A stretch of 64,000 bases of DNA from Delphinus delphis (Eukaryota; Chordata; Mammalia; Artiodactyla; Delphinidae): the NCBI RefSeq assembly GCF_949987515.2, contig NC_082694.2, positions 9,355,958 to 9,419,957 of the forward strand, given 5' to 3'. Positions 1 through 11,840 of this stretch are shown here, one piece after another. Made by a program: the position numbers and the translations under genes. Numbering within the stretch: the first letter of the stretch is position 1; the number at the start of each line of letters is the position of its first letter. Below the pieces are notes generated by a model. That model searched no databases. It saw only the letters and a program-made list of their open reading frames with translations, and was not told the DNA's origin.

Positions 1-350
1 TGATGCAAGGCAAGTGACGGGACGGCTGTGGTCAGAGAAGCCTGCTGCCGGGGTGGGGGGAACCACACCTTCCCTGAAGCAGAAATCACGAGCAGGCTGC
101 CGAGGAGGCTTACAGAAGAGACGTTACACTACGGAAACCTCCACCACCTGATGCAAAGCCCAGACCGGCCGTGGGGTGGGGAGGAACCACCAAAAGCAGA
201 GCACAGGGCGGGTTCCAGGAGGCGGGGCAGGAGGCGGAGCCCTGGGGGTCAGGGCTCCTTTATTCTAATTTGCTCACCTTGGGGACTTCCCTGCCCACTG
301 GATGCTCCACCCCACCCCCACCCCCCACCCCGGTGCCTCTCCCCAGCCTA
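1..350. other. Non-coding GC-rich DNA, nothing recognised
   Basis: There is no recognisable protein or repeat here. A C-rich tract with short A and G interruptions lies at about 308-335, just before the L1 insertion. The open frames across it are short and match nothing I know. Confidence 0.5.
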
Positions 351-631
351 AAATGCATAAGAGGGGAAGCTGGGACGAAGTGAGAGAGTGGCATGGACAT
401 ACATACACCACCAAACGTAAAATAGGTAGCTAGTGGGAAGCAGCCGCATAGCACAGGGAGATCAGCTCGGTGCTTTGTGACCACCTAGAGGGGTGGGAGG
501 GAGACGCAAGAGGGAGGGGATATGGGGATATATGTATACGTATAGCTGATTCACTTTGTTATACAGCAGAAACTAACAAACCATTGTAAAGCAATTATAC
601 TCCAATAAAGATGTTAAAAAAATGCGTAAGA
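351..631 (+). mobile_element. 5'-truncated L1 LINE 3' end with target-site duplication
   Basis: The stretch from about 363 to 619 reads as the 3' end of a cetartiodactyl-type L1. Its signatures are a gggagggagacgcaagaggg stretch, ttcactttgttatacagcag, and the terminal ccaataaagatgttaaaaa with an AATAAA signal at about 603. It is flanked by near-identical 12-bp repeats, aaatgcataaga at 351-362 and aaatgcgtaaga at 620-631. These are a target-site duplication with one transition. No part of ORF1 or ORF2 is present. The orientation is plus because the A-rich end is on the right. Confidence 0.88.
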
Positions 632-907
632 ATAGTGGAAGCAAGCAGGGCTTCCTTTTTTTCTGTTTGAAAAAGCCAACTGCCTAGGAAAGATCTTAAT
701 TTTGTAAACAAAGTCAAATATGACTCATCCCCACAAAAAGCCAGGAATGCTGGCTGTGGCAAAGGCTCAGGTATTAACTGGGCGGGAAAGGCCAGAGGCC
801 CCGGGAACAGAGACCAGGGCGGAGGGCACCTGGGAGGGCTCTGAGGGGGCACACAGGCAGGCCTTGGGCTTGGCCCCCGGCCCAGGCTCTGGCCCCCGCC
901 CCATTCT

Positions 908-1097
908 CTGCCACGGTGAGGGCGGGTTCTGGGCACCCCTGTCATGGCCAAAAAACCATACTTGACACACAGGACCTTGTGCTGCAGGTTAGAGTCCGAA
1001 TCAGGTGAGCTTAAACAGAGAAGCCCGTCTTCATAAAGGTTCTGAGCTGACTTACAAAAGCTGGGCAGGAAAATGGCTGAGCTGGCTTGTGCGCCCC
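908..1097 (+). repeat. Local direct duplicate, copy A
   Basis: This 190-bp block recurs in the same orientation at 4630-4821. By eye there are about ten substitutions and one 2-bp indel, so roughly 94% identity. Similarity starts at ctgccacgg and stops at the C-run after gtgcgcccc; the flanks on both sides are unrelated. It has no poly-A tail, tRNA-like head or terminal inverted repeat, and it is not a repeat family I recognise. Both copies hold tcaggtgagctt, a good match to a splice donor on the plus strand, though nothing else supports an exon. Confidence 0.85.
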
Positions 1098-1254
1098 CCC
1101 CGACCCGTGTCTCCCACCAGGCCCCAGACACTCTGGTCCACAGTGCTCTCAACACCTGCCCTTCTGGGACCTGGATGCTTGGGTCAACCGGCAGAGGCCC
1201 AGAGCTGGTCCGTGAGTCCAAGCACCTGCTCAGTTAATGTCACCTCAGACCCCT

Positions 1255-1405
1255 CCTCCTGCACGAGTGACAGAGCTACTGAGCTTCTCCCAGCCTCAGT
1301 TTCACAATCTGTAAAAGAGGAATAACAGCACGACCACCAGGGGATGCCCTGAGGAGCAAGCACGTACATAGAGAAACACATGACAGCCCACACAGGGCCT
1401 GCCAC
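1255..1405 (+). mobile_element. MIR SINE fragment
   Basis: The sequence around 1290-1325 (cctcagtttcacaatctgta followed by aaagaggaataac) is the central core of the ancient MIR SINE in sense orientation. The ends are too decayed to place exactly. Confidence 0.6.
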
Positions 1406-1714
1406 CAAAGGCCTCCGTGTGACACGCTGAGTTTCCCTCCTGGGCTTTCCTAACCTCCCACGTGTTGGGTCCACACTACATTCTTCCTGGAGCATCTGCG
1501 AGCCGGGAAGGCCTTCATTCCAGCTCAGCCTCTTCCCATGGACAACTCCGCAGCCTCCCTGGGTTCTCCAACCGCAGCTCTTCCCCCAGGTCCACGTGCT
1601 TCAGTTTATAGTCAGCACATTTTCTAATAACGTCCCTAAAATTTGGGCTTACAGGCTGCTGCTGGGAAGGAATGTGTGAACGGAGGGCCCTTCCCGGAGG
1701 CGGTGGGGCTTGGT

Positions 1715-1825
1715 GAGGGAGCCCGGGCACTGGTGTCAGCCACTATGAGCCATGTCACCTCCACAGGGCGCCTTCCCTGTGCTGAGGTTTCCTCGCCTGT
1801 AAGACGAGGACACGACGGCTGGTGG
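1715..1825 (+). mobile_element. Diverged MIR SINE fragment
   Basis: The stretch ctgaggtttcctcgcctgta followed by agacgagga at about 1781-1811 matches the MIR core in plus orientation. It is heavily diverged and its edges are uncertain. Confidence 0.45.
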
Positions 1826-2468
1826 GAGGAATCCACGGTGCCCCAGTCAGAGGGGAGTGTGGAAGGAGGCCCTGCCCCCACCCCTAGTGCTGTGCCTCGG
1901 GCTGGACATCCTTGGGATTCTGTTCTCCAGAGGGTGGCCCCAGGCCCCCCTGTACTGGAGAAAGCCTGTGGGGAGGCCACTTCCTCCTTCCCCTTGGACC
2001 CAGCTCTCTCCCACTTCCTGCTCTAGCCCCTGTGCAGGGAGGGCCTCGGGCCTGGGCTGGGCCTCCAAGAACGAGGCCTAACATGTGAGCGAGCTGCAGA
2101 ACATCATTTCAGTGTTGCTGGTACTTAACTGCCGGAAAATGATGTGTCTTAGAAAGGCAAGCACAGGATAGTAAGAAATGTGCTGCAGTTGCTGTACAGT
2201 CTCACCTGCAGACACAGGCCGACCCAGGGCTGCACTGGGCCTGCGCTCGGCAGGGGACAATCAATCTGTCACCTCCTGCGTCCTCCCATTCCCCCAAGTC
2301 CCGCTCGCTGACAGTGACACTGAACAGGTAGCGTGGCAATGAGTTCACCCGATTTAATTAACTAACCTGCCTCATTAGTTTAATGAATTTAGTGCCTTAA
2401 CCCAGATTCAGTGCACATCTCTGGACTCCAGTGGGAAGAGTCAGGCACTGGGTGGGCCGTGGATATTC

Positions 2469-2717
2469 CTCTAAAGCAGGGGTCCCCCACCCCCCAACCC
2501 GTACTGGTCCGCAGCCTGTTAGGAGCCGGACTCACAGCAGGAGGTGAGCGGCGGGCGGGCGCCAAGCTTCATCGGCCGCTCCCCATTGCCCACGTCACCC
2601 TCCCGGACCATCCTCTCCCTGATGCCCAACCCCAAACCCTGGTCCGTGGAAAAACCGTCTTCCAGGAAACCAGTCCCCGGTGCCAAGAAGGTTGGGGAGC
2701 ACTGCTCTGCTCTAAAG
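2469..2717. mobile_element. Non-autonomous hAT-type DNA transposon with 8-bp TSD
   Basis: The element spans 2477-2709. It starts caggggtccccc and ends with ggttggggagcactgctctg, the inverted-repeat ends of a common mammalian hAT element that opens with CAG. Exact 8-bp copies ctctaaag flank it at 2469-2476 and 2710-2717, the target-site length expected for hAT. Inside are the family's familiar strings ctgttaggagccgg, acagcaggaggtgagcgg and ggtccgtggaaaaa. It has no transposase. A chance frame of 258 codons runs through it. Confidence 0.85.
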
Positions 2718-2723
2718 GACAGT

Positions 2724-2738
2724 GGGGGGGGGGGGGGG
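2724..2738 (+). repeat. Poly-G tract (15 G)
   Basis: Fifteen consecutive G are read directly from the sequence. Such runs vary in length, are prone to sequencing error and can form G-quadruplex structures. Confidence 0.9.
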
Positions 2739-4525
2739 ACAGCAGGCAGGGCGGTGCCCTGAGCAGGACAAGCCCAGACCGTTCCGGCCGCAGCCCCGAT
2801 CCCCCGGCCCCTCAGTTCTCCCACCTCAGTCGATGGCAGCTCCATCCTTGCACTGGCTCCGGCCAAGAAACAAGATCAGTGCAAGCGCCTGGACTCCTCT
2901 TCCTCTCACACCCACACCCAGTGCATCAGCGACTCGTGCCGGTGGTATCCTCCCCAGAGATCCCTGCAGTCCCCTGTCTGTCCCCACGCAGCACTCGCGA
3001 GCCTGTGACCCTTCCCGCCCTGGCCTCCTCGCTCTTGAGACCTCCCCGGCCAGCTGCCCTCTGTGAGGCTGCCCTTCTTTGGACGACAGGGCAGCTCTCT
3101 CGCTTCCTGTGTGTCCTTCCTAAAAACCAGCTCCTCCAGGGAGTCTTGGGGACAGCCCGGTCTAGAATTGCAGCTCAGCCCCTGTGACTCGCCTGCAAAC
3201 CACGAACCCTCAGGGGAATTTCAGCAGGAACTAGTCTGAAGCTAAGGTGCCCTGAATAAACTGCTTCAAAGTGCTTGTGAGAGCACCGCAGGTCTGGGGG
3301 CTCACTCCCGGGAGAGGAGACACGTGTTACTGGTACGCACGCGCCACGAGCAGCAGCTGTGGTCTCTCTGCCACGACAAGCCTCCCTCCCCCCGCACCCA
3401 CCCTCCAGCTGCTTTCCGCAGGTGCCTGCCCTCTCTGGCTTCTACACCTCCTGCGCTTTCTTCTCTATCAACCGACCATCTCAGGTCTCTTGTGGACCAG
3501 GTCTCAGGGACACAGAGATGGACAAGGAGGCTTGCTCGGGGAACGCATCACAAGAAACAGAGCGGAAACATGAACGGTGGGCCCTCTGAGGGCCATTCTG
3601 GTGCTAGTGAAACCTCTTCTGAGGGTGCCTGGGGTGCTGGAACCAGGGATTCTGAAGGCTCTTTCTTGGGATGAATCGACTCAGTGTCCTTTGTGTCACT
3701 CCTCACTCCCACGCACCGGGCTTCATCTGTCATCTGATCATCGCATAAGCTCCCCAGGACACCATGAACAAAGATGATGCAGACCCTGAGCGCCACAGTC
3801 CATTGTGAGGGCCGCCCGTTAGTGCTGGGGACAATGCCCTCTTCTCTATCCCAGAAGGCCCACAGCTGTGACAAGCCTCACGGCGTGCTCCTCTGTCAAC
3901 TTGGCCACTCGAAGCCCTCACATAATTAACTGAAAGTTCATCTGTGTGTTGGTCTCTCAGCCATTCCACAGAAACTTCCACACAGGTGTGCAAAGGACGG
4001 AGGAAACCATCCAGTATTTACCGATTCCCACTGTCAATGAAGACATGCAGTTCCCAGGGGACCGAGAGCCAAAGGGGACAGGACAAGGGCTTCCCCGTGA
4101 CCTGTGGGTCAGCTTAGGTCCGGGTGGGGCTCCATGAAGGCACGTGTCGTCACAGACGCAGAGGTCCCACCCCCAGGCACTCACTCAAAGCTGGACGAGA
4201 ACTCTGGGTGCCCGGGGCTGGGGGGCGCTCTAAACCCCAGTGCTGGGCTGCGTGTGCCCTGTTCACTGCCTAAGACTCTTTCTCTTCTCTATTTCCACCC
4301 AAACCCAAGGCTGTGGGGCCTGGCCTGGTGCCTAACTCTACCTCCCCCTACCCGGAGCTGGCCACCTGGAGGCCGGGCCCTGAGCTCCTCCAGCCACCAG
4401 GGCGGAAGCCGCCCCTGACTCTGTGTCTGTCCTCCTCCCTTTTGGGAGAGGTCTGTCCATTCAGCGAAGGGAACGGCCAACGCGGGTGTGGCCACAGCTG
4501 CTCAAGGCTCCTTAGGGTCACGGCG

Positions 4526-4539
4526 CCAAAAGGGGGCGC
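4526..4539 (+). promoter_or_regulatory. Candidate CTCF-binding motif
   Basis: The string ccaaaagggggcgc fits the CTCF core pattern CCANNAGGGGGCGC in plus orientation, within a short GC-rich island-like patch. It lies about 90 bp left of duplicate copy B. The call rests on the motif alone. A weaker related string, ccaccagggcgg, lies at about 4395-4406. Confidence 0.4.
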
Positions 4540-4629
4540 CCTCCCGCGGCGGGGGCCCACACCCCAGCTGCAGCAACGCCCTCTACTCTGCTGCCCCTCC
4601 CCCCAGCCCTTGGGGGTTCAGCGACGGGG

Positions 4630-4821
4630 CTGCCACGGCGAGGGCGGGTTCTGGGCACCCCTATCGTGGCCAGAAAACCACACTTGACACACAGGACCTT
4701 GTGCTGCAGGTCGGAGAGTCCGATTCAGGTGAGCTTAAACAGAAAAGCCCGTCTTCATAAAGGTTCTGAGCCGACTTACAAAAGCTGGACAGGAAAATGG
4801 CTGAGCTGGCTTGTGCGCCCC
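4630..4821 (+). repeat. Local direct duplicate, copy B
   Basis: This is the partner of 908-1097 at about 94% identity and in the same orientation, roughly 3.7 kb away. Copy B is 2 bp longer (gtcggagagtccga against gttagagtccga). Its left flank is a C-rich patch and its right flank continues into unrelated sequence. Confidence 0.85.
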
Positions 4822-6019
4822 GTGTCTGACCTTCTTGGCTCCCTCTGCTTGCCCACGTGATCCCCCCACTCTGCCGACGACCCTGTGCACACAGCAGGGC
4901 CGAGCGCCCCACTTTCAAGTCTCCAGCCGGAGCCACTGAAGAGGCTGAACGCATGGATCCTCCCCGCGTCTCCGGCCCGGCTCTCTTCCGGGGAAGGTGA
5001 CCCAAGGGCCTCGCTTGGGCCAGGTCCCCCCCCTGGCTGGAGGGAGCACACTGTAGCATGGGGGCCACCCTGACACCTGAGTTTGGTGGGAAGAGTTCCC
5101 ACAGAGAGGGGGGAGGGGGAGGCTGGACAGAATCATCTCAAGTCACAGGTTTTAGCAGCTGAATGGAGAGACCCTATGGCAAGTCCTTCTTAAACTTCAG
5201 AAAGTCAAAGAACTCCCAGCGTTTGTTGTTTTCTATATTATTTAAAATGGATAACGTAAACATAAATTAGGTATAAACTCTTTTCTTGGCGCTCTTAAAC
5301 TACTAAAACTAAAAGAGATGTACAAAAGAACGACAAACAGAACCCCGACACAAATGCACTCGAGTTTACCTTAATTTAACGTGACAGACAGGGCTGCGGA
5401 ACAGAAACCATCGGCCAGACGTGACGTGGAGCGACTCTCAAAGCTCTCTCGGGGCCACACCTTCCACTCCCTCCCTTGCCTGGCCTGAGGCAGGAATGCC
5501 TGCAATGGCCACTGAGCTCTACCCAGCAGCTAGCTGGTCAAGATAACAGCAGCCGGCGGCCACCGCTCCCCAGAAAGGGGGTTGTTGAACCGGGCAGAGG
5601 CATGGGGACGTGGCGACACTCCCGGGGCTGTGAGCGGGGACCTAGGGATCCCGGACGGCAGGGCCGCCCCCAAGGCACCGCAACATGTTGTTTTGCTCTT
5701 TTACATGAAATCAAGAGGCAGCCGTATGTCTTTCCCACGCATCACTCCGGTGTTAGGCTCCCCCTGGACTTTGTATCTGCTGCCGATTCACGGAAAGGAT
5801 CAAGTTTCTCTTAACGTTTCCGACACGCGCGAGAAGGTCAAGAGAGGAGGAGACCACGAACCACCGAGCCCAGGGCGCCTCCACCCACACCCCGGCCGCT
5901 CACCTGCCTCACCTGGTGGTGAGGAAAGAAAACCTCATGGAAAGAAAACCTTCTCAGGTAGAAAACGCCCGTCCAGGTGACCTCGCTCGCTGCTTGGCGG
6001 CGTCCAACAGACAGGACCC

Positions 6020-6125
6020 AGGCTCACAGGGCTAAAGAGGCTTCTCTAAGGTCGTGAGCTGCGGAGGGAAGTCAGGACTGGAAGGTGGGTCTCACTAGTC
6101 CAGTCTCTTTCCCAAATGCAACACA
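6020..6125 (-). mobile_element. MIR SINE fragment, antisense
   Basis: The order of strings (cacagggctaaagaggcttc, then aaggtcgtgagctgcgg, then gtcaggactgg and cagtctctttcc) follows the reverse complement of MIR from its core to its tRNA-like head. It is strongly diverged. Confidence 0.5.
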
Positions 6126-9014
6126 GAGCGCTGGGCACAGTAATTCAAGCTACGAACACATGCTCATATCAATAAAAAGCACAATCTTGTCCACTTGTAG
6201 AGGTCCTCGATTTTTAAGCACTTTCACAAATACCATTTTAATCTCACAGTGTTTATTGGAACATTACTTTCTTCCCTCCGTCCCTTTTCAGGACCTCCTG
6301 GAAGAACACATTTCAGATTCAAGACACACTAAACAGTATTTCCCTCTCCAACACCAGCCACAATCATTACAAGTGCCCGCTCTGGCTCCTCAGTCCTGAG
6401 CCCATGCCCGGCTTTCACAGTCAGCACCACAGACACGAGAGAGGAAACAGATCTTCCTAGAGAACTTTAGGATGAGAACAGCTTCTTTTTTTTGCATCAT
6501 TTCATGTTTGCTTCCCTTTTCCTAAGCTGAGATTACGCTCCTTGACAAAAATAACCTATTTTTGTCAAAATATTTCAAAGTAAGTTTTTAAAAAACACAA
6601 AAATTTGTGAACAGGATAAACAGACAAAACCTAGCCAACAATACCAACTGAAACTGAAGTAAAAAAACATATACATAATGTTCTGCATTTCTGATGGTGG
6701 AGATGGGGCTTATAGAATATTGTACAGACGCGTTATATATCAATGGGAAAGTAGGATGGGAAACACACTGACCCCCAGACCAGCAAGTCGTCACTCAAGA
6801 CCTCCTTTTGGTGCCGACACGTTAACACAACTAGCAGGGGCTCCTCTGCTCTTTGCACGGCTACTGTGGCTCTCTCATCATGTCCTTCTCTGTACGGTTC
6901 ACAGCAGCTTTGATTCACTCACTGTGGAACATCCTGGTTCAGTAAGGGAAGCACGAGTCCAGGAGCCTGGGGAGACGGTCAGCACGCTGTCCCCAGCTCA
7001 CGCTGGTGGCACACACTCCACAATTCAAGGAGTCCTCCCCCTCCCTACAAAACGCCCACGTCCTCCTTCGGGTCTGTCCAGGGCCGCACCGCAGGGAGAG
7101 TGAGCCAGCTTGCCACTCGGGCAGCGGCTGGACACAGAAAAGGAGTGGGCCCGACGCGGGGACACACAGGCCTTGACCAGGGTTAGCCCGCCCAGGAGAC
7201 ACTACGGTCCCAAAGACCTGCCGGTATTTTTCGCAGACCTAGTGGCAAAGTGCACTCCTGGCAGGGAAGCTGGGAGTCCACACCAGCCCCCAGAGGGGTG
7301 AGTCAGACCTGGCCCGACGCAGTTACACATGCTGGTCGGCGAGCAGCCAGGACGCCAGGCTTCGGTTCCGTTTACTAGAAAACAGGTTATTAGCGCGGGA
7401 CTTTAACTTTCCAAACCCCATGCTAACGGAGCTTGGGGAAAACAAAGAAGGATCCAGCTGCCAGGGCTTATCCCATAAGAAGGCCTCAGGCTCACCCTCG
7501 AGTTCTGGCATCTGTGCGCTTCCCATCAGCCAAACCCGCGGGCAGCCTGGTGCCACCGTCCGGCTTCTGCGGGACCCCTCGCTCCAGCGCCTTGTGCGGG
7601 ATGGCGCGAGGGCCCGACGAGGCACTGGCCGGTCCACGCCACTGTCACCCATGTTTCCTTCTAGACCCTGGTCATCGCCAGAGCAGCCCTGACAGTAACT
7701 GGAAAGTTCCACGTGCTTCAGATGACAGGAGGAGGGTGGGTTCAGTTTATTCTTATAATCACTAGGAAAGCTTGTTTTCTAAGCCAGAAGTGTCAAAGTT
7801 GGCTTTCTATTCATGAGAGAATATAAAACTTTCTGAGCGGGAATAAAATCCCTTAAAGGGCTATTAACTCGAAGCAACAACCGCAGATCAATGAAATGCC
7901 AGGCAGACAAAGTTATTTCTGGAACAAGGCAGTGATCCAGGACACTGGGGCCTGCCCCAGGCCTCGCAGCGGGGAGCACCCAACCAGGCTGAGTTTAGCT
8001 TCTGCACCAACAAACCCAGATCAGGGAGAGATGTCTCGATCTTCTATGCGCTGTGGAACATAAAGCAGGGCGCTCGTTCTGCCAACTTCAGGACACGTCA
8101 ATCTCTGGTGAAGTGGTGTATTCGCTGCTACTCTAGCTGCTAAAATGGAACACTGTTGGGTGGAAGACACAGAGGAGACGCTGAGAGGACTTCAGCGCCC
8201 CGTATTCTCGTAGGAAAACAAAAGGCAGGCGGTCCTGTGTCACGTGACCTCTCTGGAAAGAGGGGGCTCTGGCTTCGGCTGCGTGGTTGTGATGTGATGG
8301 AAGTGAGAAGGGGAAGCGGCCGGAGGTGGGTGTGGCCCACGGGAGGGAGCCCTTTCTGGCCCACATTTCACCCATGCCCCTGCGCCGGGAGGAGGGGGCA
8401 CGGCCAACAGAGGAGTCAGCATCCCACCCCTCCACTGACCTCGGGCTGCCCTCCCAGGCAGCCTCTCCCAATCCTTCCCTCCCAGAGCTGAGTGGGAGGA
8501 CGGCACGGGGGGGAAGGGTCCCGCGGCTCCCCCACCAGTTGTGTTTGCCCTTCACAGGCCGCCCCTCAAAGGGTGGCCTGGAGTGACTTCCTGACCAGGG
8601 CAAAGAGGACCCTCACGGGAGGCCTTCTGGGAGCCTCTCCCATGGCAGCCTGGCCACAGCTCTGAGTGCGAAGCCGATGGTGGCAGGCATGACGGGAACC
8701 CAAGAAAAGCAACTTAGAAAGAGAGCTGCAGGCAACGACTGGAGGCCCAGTCGTTTCTCGGGGCAGCACTCAGAGCCGCCCACCCGAGCTTCGGTGGGAG
8801 ACGTGCCAGCTGGCGCCCAGTTCACACGCAGCGGCAGACCAGCCACGCACCACTGCCAACCTCCAGCGACCATCAGGCCAATGGGGACGGGCCAGAGGCA
8901 GGGGGCAGAGAGCAGCTCTGCGGGTGTTTCTGCCCTCCGCTGGCAAGCCTGGCCCGGGGGCCTGGGGCCCCCTGAGTGTTCACGGCAGCCTGCAACCGGG
9001 AACCAGAGCTGCTC
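6126..9014. other. Non-coding region, nothing recognised
   Basis: The DNA is AT-richer from about 6130 to 6740 and GC-rich from 6900 to 9000. There is a possible decayed MIR at 6190-6270 (ttaagcactttcacaaatac). Frames such as those near 8133-8603 and 8677-9183 overlap on both strands with no family resemblance. No exon can be supported. Confidence 0.5.
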
Positions 9015-9165
9015 GCTCGTTCATTCAACAGGTGCCGGGCCGGGCACTCCGAGGGGACACACAGCGAGTCAGAAGGGTCCCTGCCTGCAAGGACCCACCA
9101 GAGTTACCGGCGGAGTAAGACGTTCAGGCAAGACAACGCCCAGACAAAAGGGAAACGCACGCCCT
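9015..9165 (-). mobile_element. L2 LINE 3' end fragment, antisense
   Basis: The string cgttcattcaacaggtgccg followed by ggcactccgaggggacacac and gtccctgcctgcaagg matches the reverse complement of the L2 3' end. It is old and CpG-decayed. Confidence 0.6.
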
Positions 9166-11840
9166 GGGCCGTGGGGAAGGTGAGGAAGAACCCTTACATC
9201 TAGTCTGTGATCGTGCAGATGCAGTGTGGACAGAGCTGACTTGGAAGGTCCAGGCTCGCTCAGACACAGTGAGTTCAGGGAACGGGGAAGCCTGGTGCTG
9301 CAGGGGACACAGAAGACGGGCTGGAGGGCCAGGACAGGGTCAGTTCGGGGGAGCCACTGATCCCAGACCACAGTGCTGGGCTCCAGCTAGCAGGCAACTC
9401 CTGTGCTCTCTGGAACCCTCGTCTCGGGCTTTTGAAAACAAACCTCTCGCTCGCTTGGTACAAACCAGCTCAGGCCTCGTAAGGCTGGGCCAAGGGGGCA
9501 CCTGCCCTGGAACCGACAGGTAACATCTATGACCAACATGTAAAGGGCAGCTCTCTTGTCCTGGCAGGTCTCCAGGGGGTTCAAAGGCTGTTTTGTCATC
9601 AAGACGACTGACGTCGGCACATGCTCACTAGCGCTGAAGGAAGCGCTATTCAATTCTACAAATCAGAAGTGAAACCCAGCAAGGCAACAACCACAAAAGG
9701 AACTAAAACCACTTAGTAACTGAAGAGGCCAAGCAATTTCAGGTCTATTAGCAAACACGTTACACAAGAGCCATTTTCGCCTTTGAGAGGCCCTCCCCCA
9801 ATGAGCTCACCCGTAAACCGCGTGGGGTGAGGCCACTCAAGGAAGTGGCGGGAAGCCCCCTTGTTCCAGAAAGATTCCAGCCCTTGAGCTTTTTGTTTAG
9901 AAAAAGAACGCTAACGAGTCAGGACATCTGTGTAATTATAAGTGTCAAGATAAACCTTTTAGGGTTATTTCTTTTTCTCTGAAATTCACAGTTGAGTTCT
10001 ACAGTGTAGAGAACACAATGAGAACAAAGGCCCCCATGAAGTGTCTCCCTGTCACATATCTTATGTGAAGTTACCATCACCAAGAGCAGTGACAGCGAAA
10101 ACTAATTAAAATCTCTACTTGTGCTTTCACTTTTTTTTTTTTTAAAACATTCTTGGCAGTTGGGTAATAAAGAGACCAGGGAAAATGTGCCTTCAAAATT
10201 CACTTTTTAGATTTGCTCCCACCTCCCACTAGAAGAAATCTGTAGAAAAACAAAAAACCAGAAGCTGGCAGGGAGCAGGTACACCCTCCAAGCCACCTCA
10301 GGTCCTGCCCCCTTGGGAGCAGGCAGGACACTGACGGAGAGCCAGGGAGGCAGGCCTCCACCCGGTGGGATGTTCTCCTCTGGGTGACTGGGCCGGCCCC
10401 ACACAGACATCACCCGACACCCCCAGGACCATCACGCAGCCCCATCACCAGGTTTCAGTGAGGACCAGCGGGGGAAGGGGCCAGAGGCACACCCGTCGGG
10501 TAGGTGTGAACACACATCTGTCCGATACTCGACCAGAAGGGAGCAGGCACCAGCGTATCCAGCTGAAGTCTTGGGTCCCTCAGCTCTGCCCGCACCACTC
10601 CGCTGAGCAGCGCACGGTGCATCAGACGCCCGCCAACCACAAACAGGGGCAGAGAAACCCAGGGAAACACAGCTGACACACAGTCGCGCCCTTGGTCTGC
10701 TTCAGGTGCTTCATTCAGCGATCAGATCTCAGGCAAATCACAAACTCTGGGCACCTGGGTGTCCCCTGCTGGGTGTGGCGCTGTCCTCTCCCATCTACTA
10801 TCCTGCACCGCTGGGCTGCCCAAAATGGCATCAACTGTATATTCTGCTCTGTCATTTTCTCCTCACCACGACGCCCGCCCCAGCCCCAGGGAAATCATTA
10901 CTCCCTGCCTCAGCGAGGACATCACAGGGCAGAGAAGAGCGGCGTCCTCCCCGCCATCCTGAGGACGACCAGCAAGGCTGGGCCGCACAACAGGACTCCG
11001 GCCTCCATCCTGGTCCCCCGGCAGAGCCAGCATGGCTCATGGAACATCCTGAACAGCAGGCCCTCGGGGGGCATGGCTTCTACCATGACTGCACTCTACT
11101 GCTGCGCAGAGATTCTTCTTTCAGTAAATGTTTTAACTTAAATGTGCTACACATAATATCTTGAACTAGTTAAATACTCAAGTATATGCAGAAATGAATT
11201 TAACTCTTCAGATATAAGGCTTGCATCCAGCAGCGCACAGGCCCCCTTCAGGAGACAGGGGGCCCGGGGCACGGCATCCCATCTCCATCCCCAACCCCGA
11301 CCAGCTGTTTGACTGTGGGAAGACTCTGCTTGGAGCCCATGTCCTCTGTCATCAAGTTGGGGAGACATCCCCAACCTTACAGACTCGCTGCAAATCTCAG
11401 TTAAGAAAGTGTGTGTGAAGGCTTTGTAGATCCCAAGTTACTCAGTTAAATGTAAGTGACACTAGCTCTTGCTAAGACTCAAATGAGATACAAAGGCAAA
11501 AATGCTTTGAAAATGTAGGAGTTAGGATTTGAATCTTTAAATGACACATTCTTTCTGGAGGATGACACAGCCTGGGTTACGAGCAGTGGGGAGGCTTCCC
11601 CAGGAATTAGATCTGGGCCTCCCAATGACACCTCCTGCGGCTCCCTTGGGCCCATGGTAGACGTGGTGAGACTCTGCTGAATGCCAGGCCCAAGTTCATT
11701 CAAGCTGCAGGCAGAGATGGGTGGTCTGACACTCACCCTGCACCTGATCACTAAAGGTCGTCAATCTAGACAAGAAATATACTACTTCTCTAAAAAGGAG
11801 AATCTGTCCCTTCTGTCCTTGAAAAGTTACAACGGCACGA
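9166..11840. other. Non-coding region, nothing recognised
   Basis: The sequence is mixed. A T-run lies at about 10130-10143. A decayed MIR core may lie at 10853-10940. I see no coding exon or other repeat with confidence. Confidence 0.45.

Larger units (their letters stand above)
632..2468. other. Non-coding region with two MIR fragments and one local duplicate
   Basis: The region is GC-rich, apart from the listed MIR fragments and duplicate copy A. The 208-codon minus frame starting at 1221 runs on into the L1 at its end and through duplicate A, and it resembles no protein family, so I read it as chance. A gentle AT-rich stretch lies at 2340-2400. I see no splice-bounded exon that I would defend. 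Confidence 0.5.
2718..6019. other. Non-coding region, mostly unclassified
   Basis: The run of 15 G at 2724-2738 sits at the very edge of the hAT element. Otherwise this is mixed, GC-rich sequence without recognised genes. It contains duplicate copy B and a CTCF-like site, both listed separately. A lower-GC stretch lies at 5150-5380. The open frames are under 140 codons, overlap on both strands and resemble no known protein. Confidence 0.5.

Noticed and set aside
908..1097. A 17-bp micro-exon between a ctgcag acceptor and the tcag/gtgagc donor in both duplicate copies
   Set aside because: The signals are short and expected by chance at this frequency. No coding context supports it.
595..1221. 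208-codon minus-strand open frame
   Set aside because: It crosses duplicate copy A and the L1 3' end. Part of its sequence recurs in the frame over copy B only because the DNA is duplicated.
2411..3187. 258-codon plus-strand open frame
   Set aside because: It runs straight through a hAT transposon and the 15-G tract, is C-rich, and resembles no protein, so it is a chance frame in GC-rich DNA.
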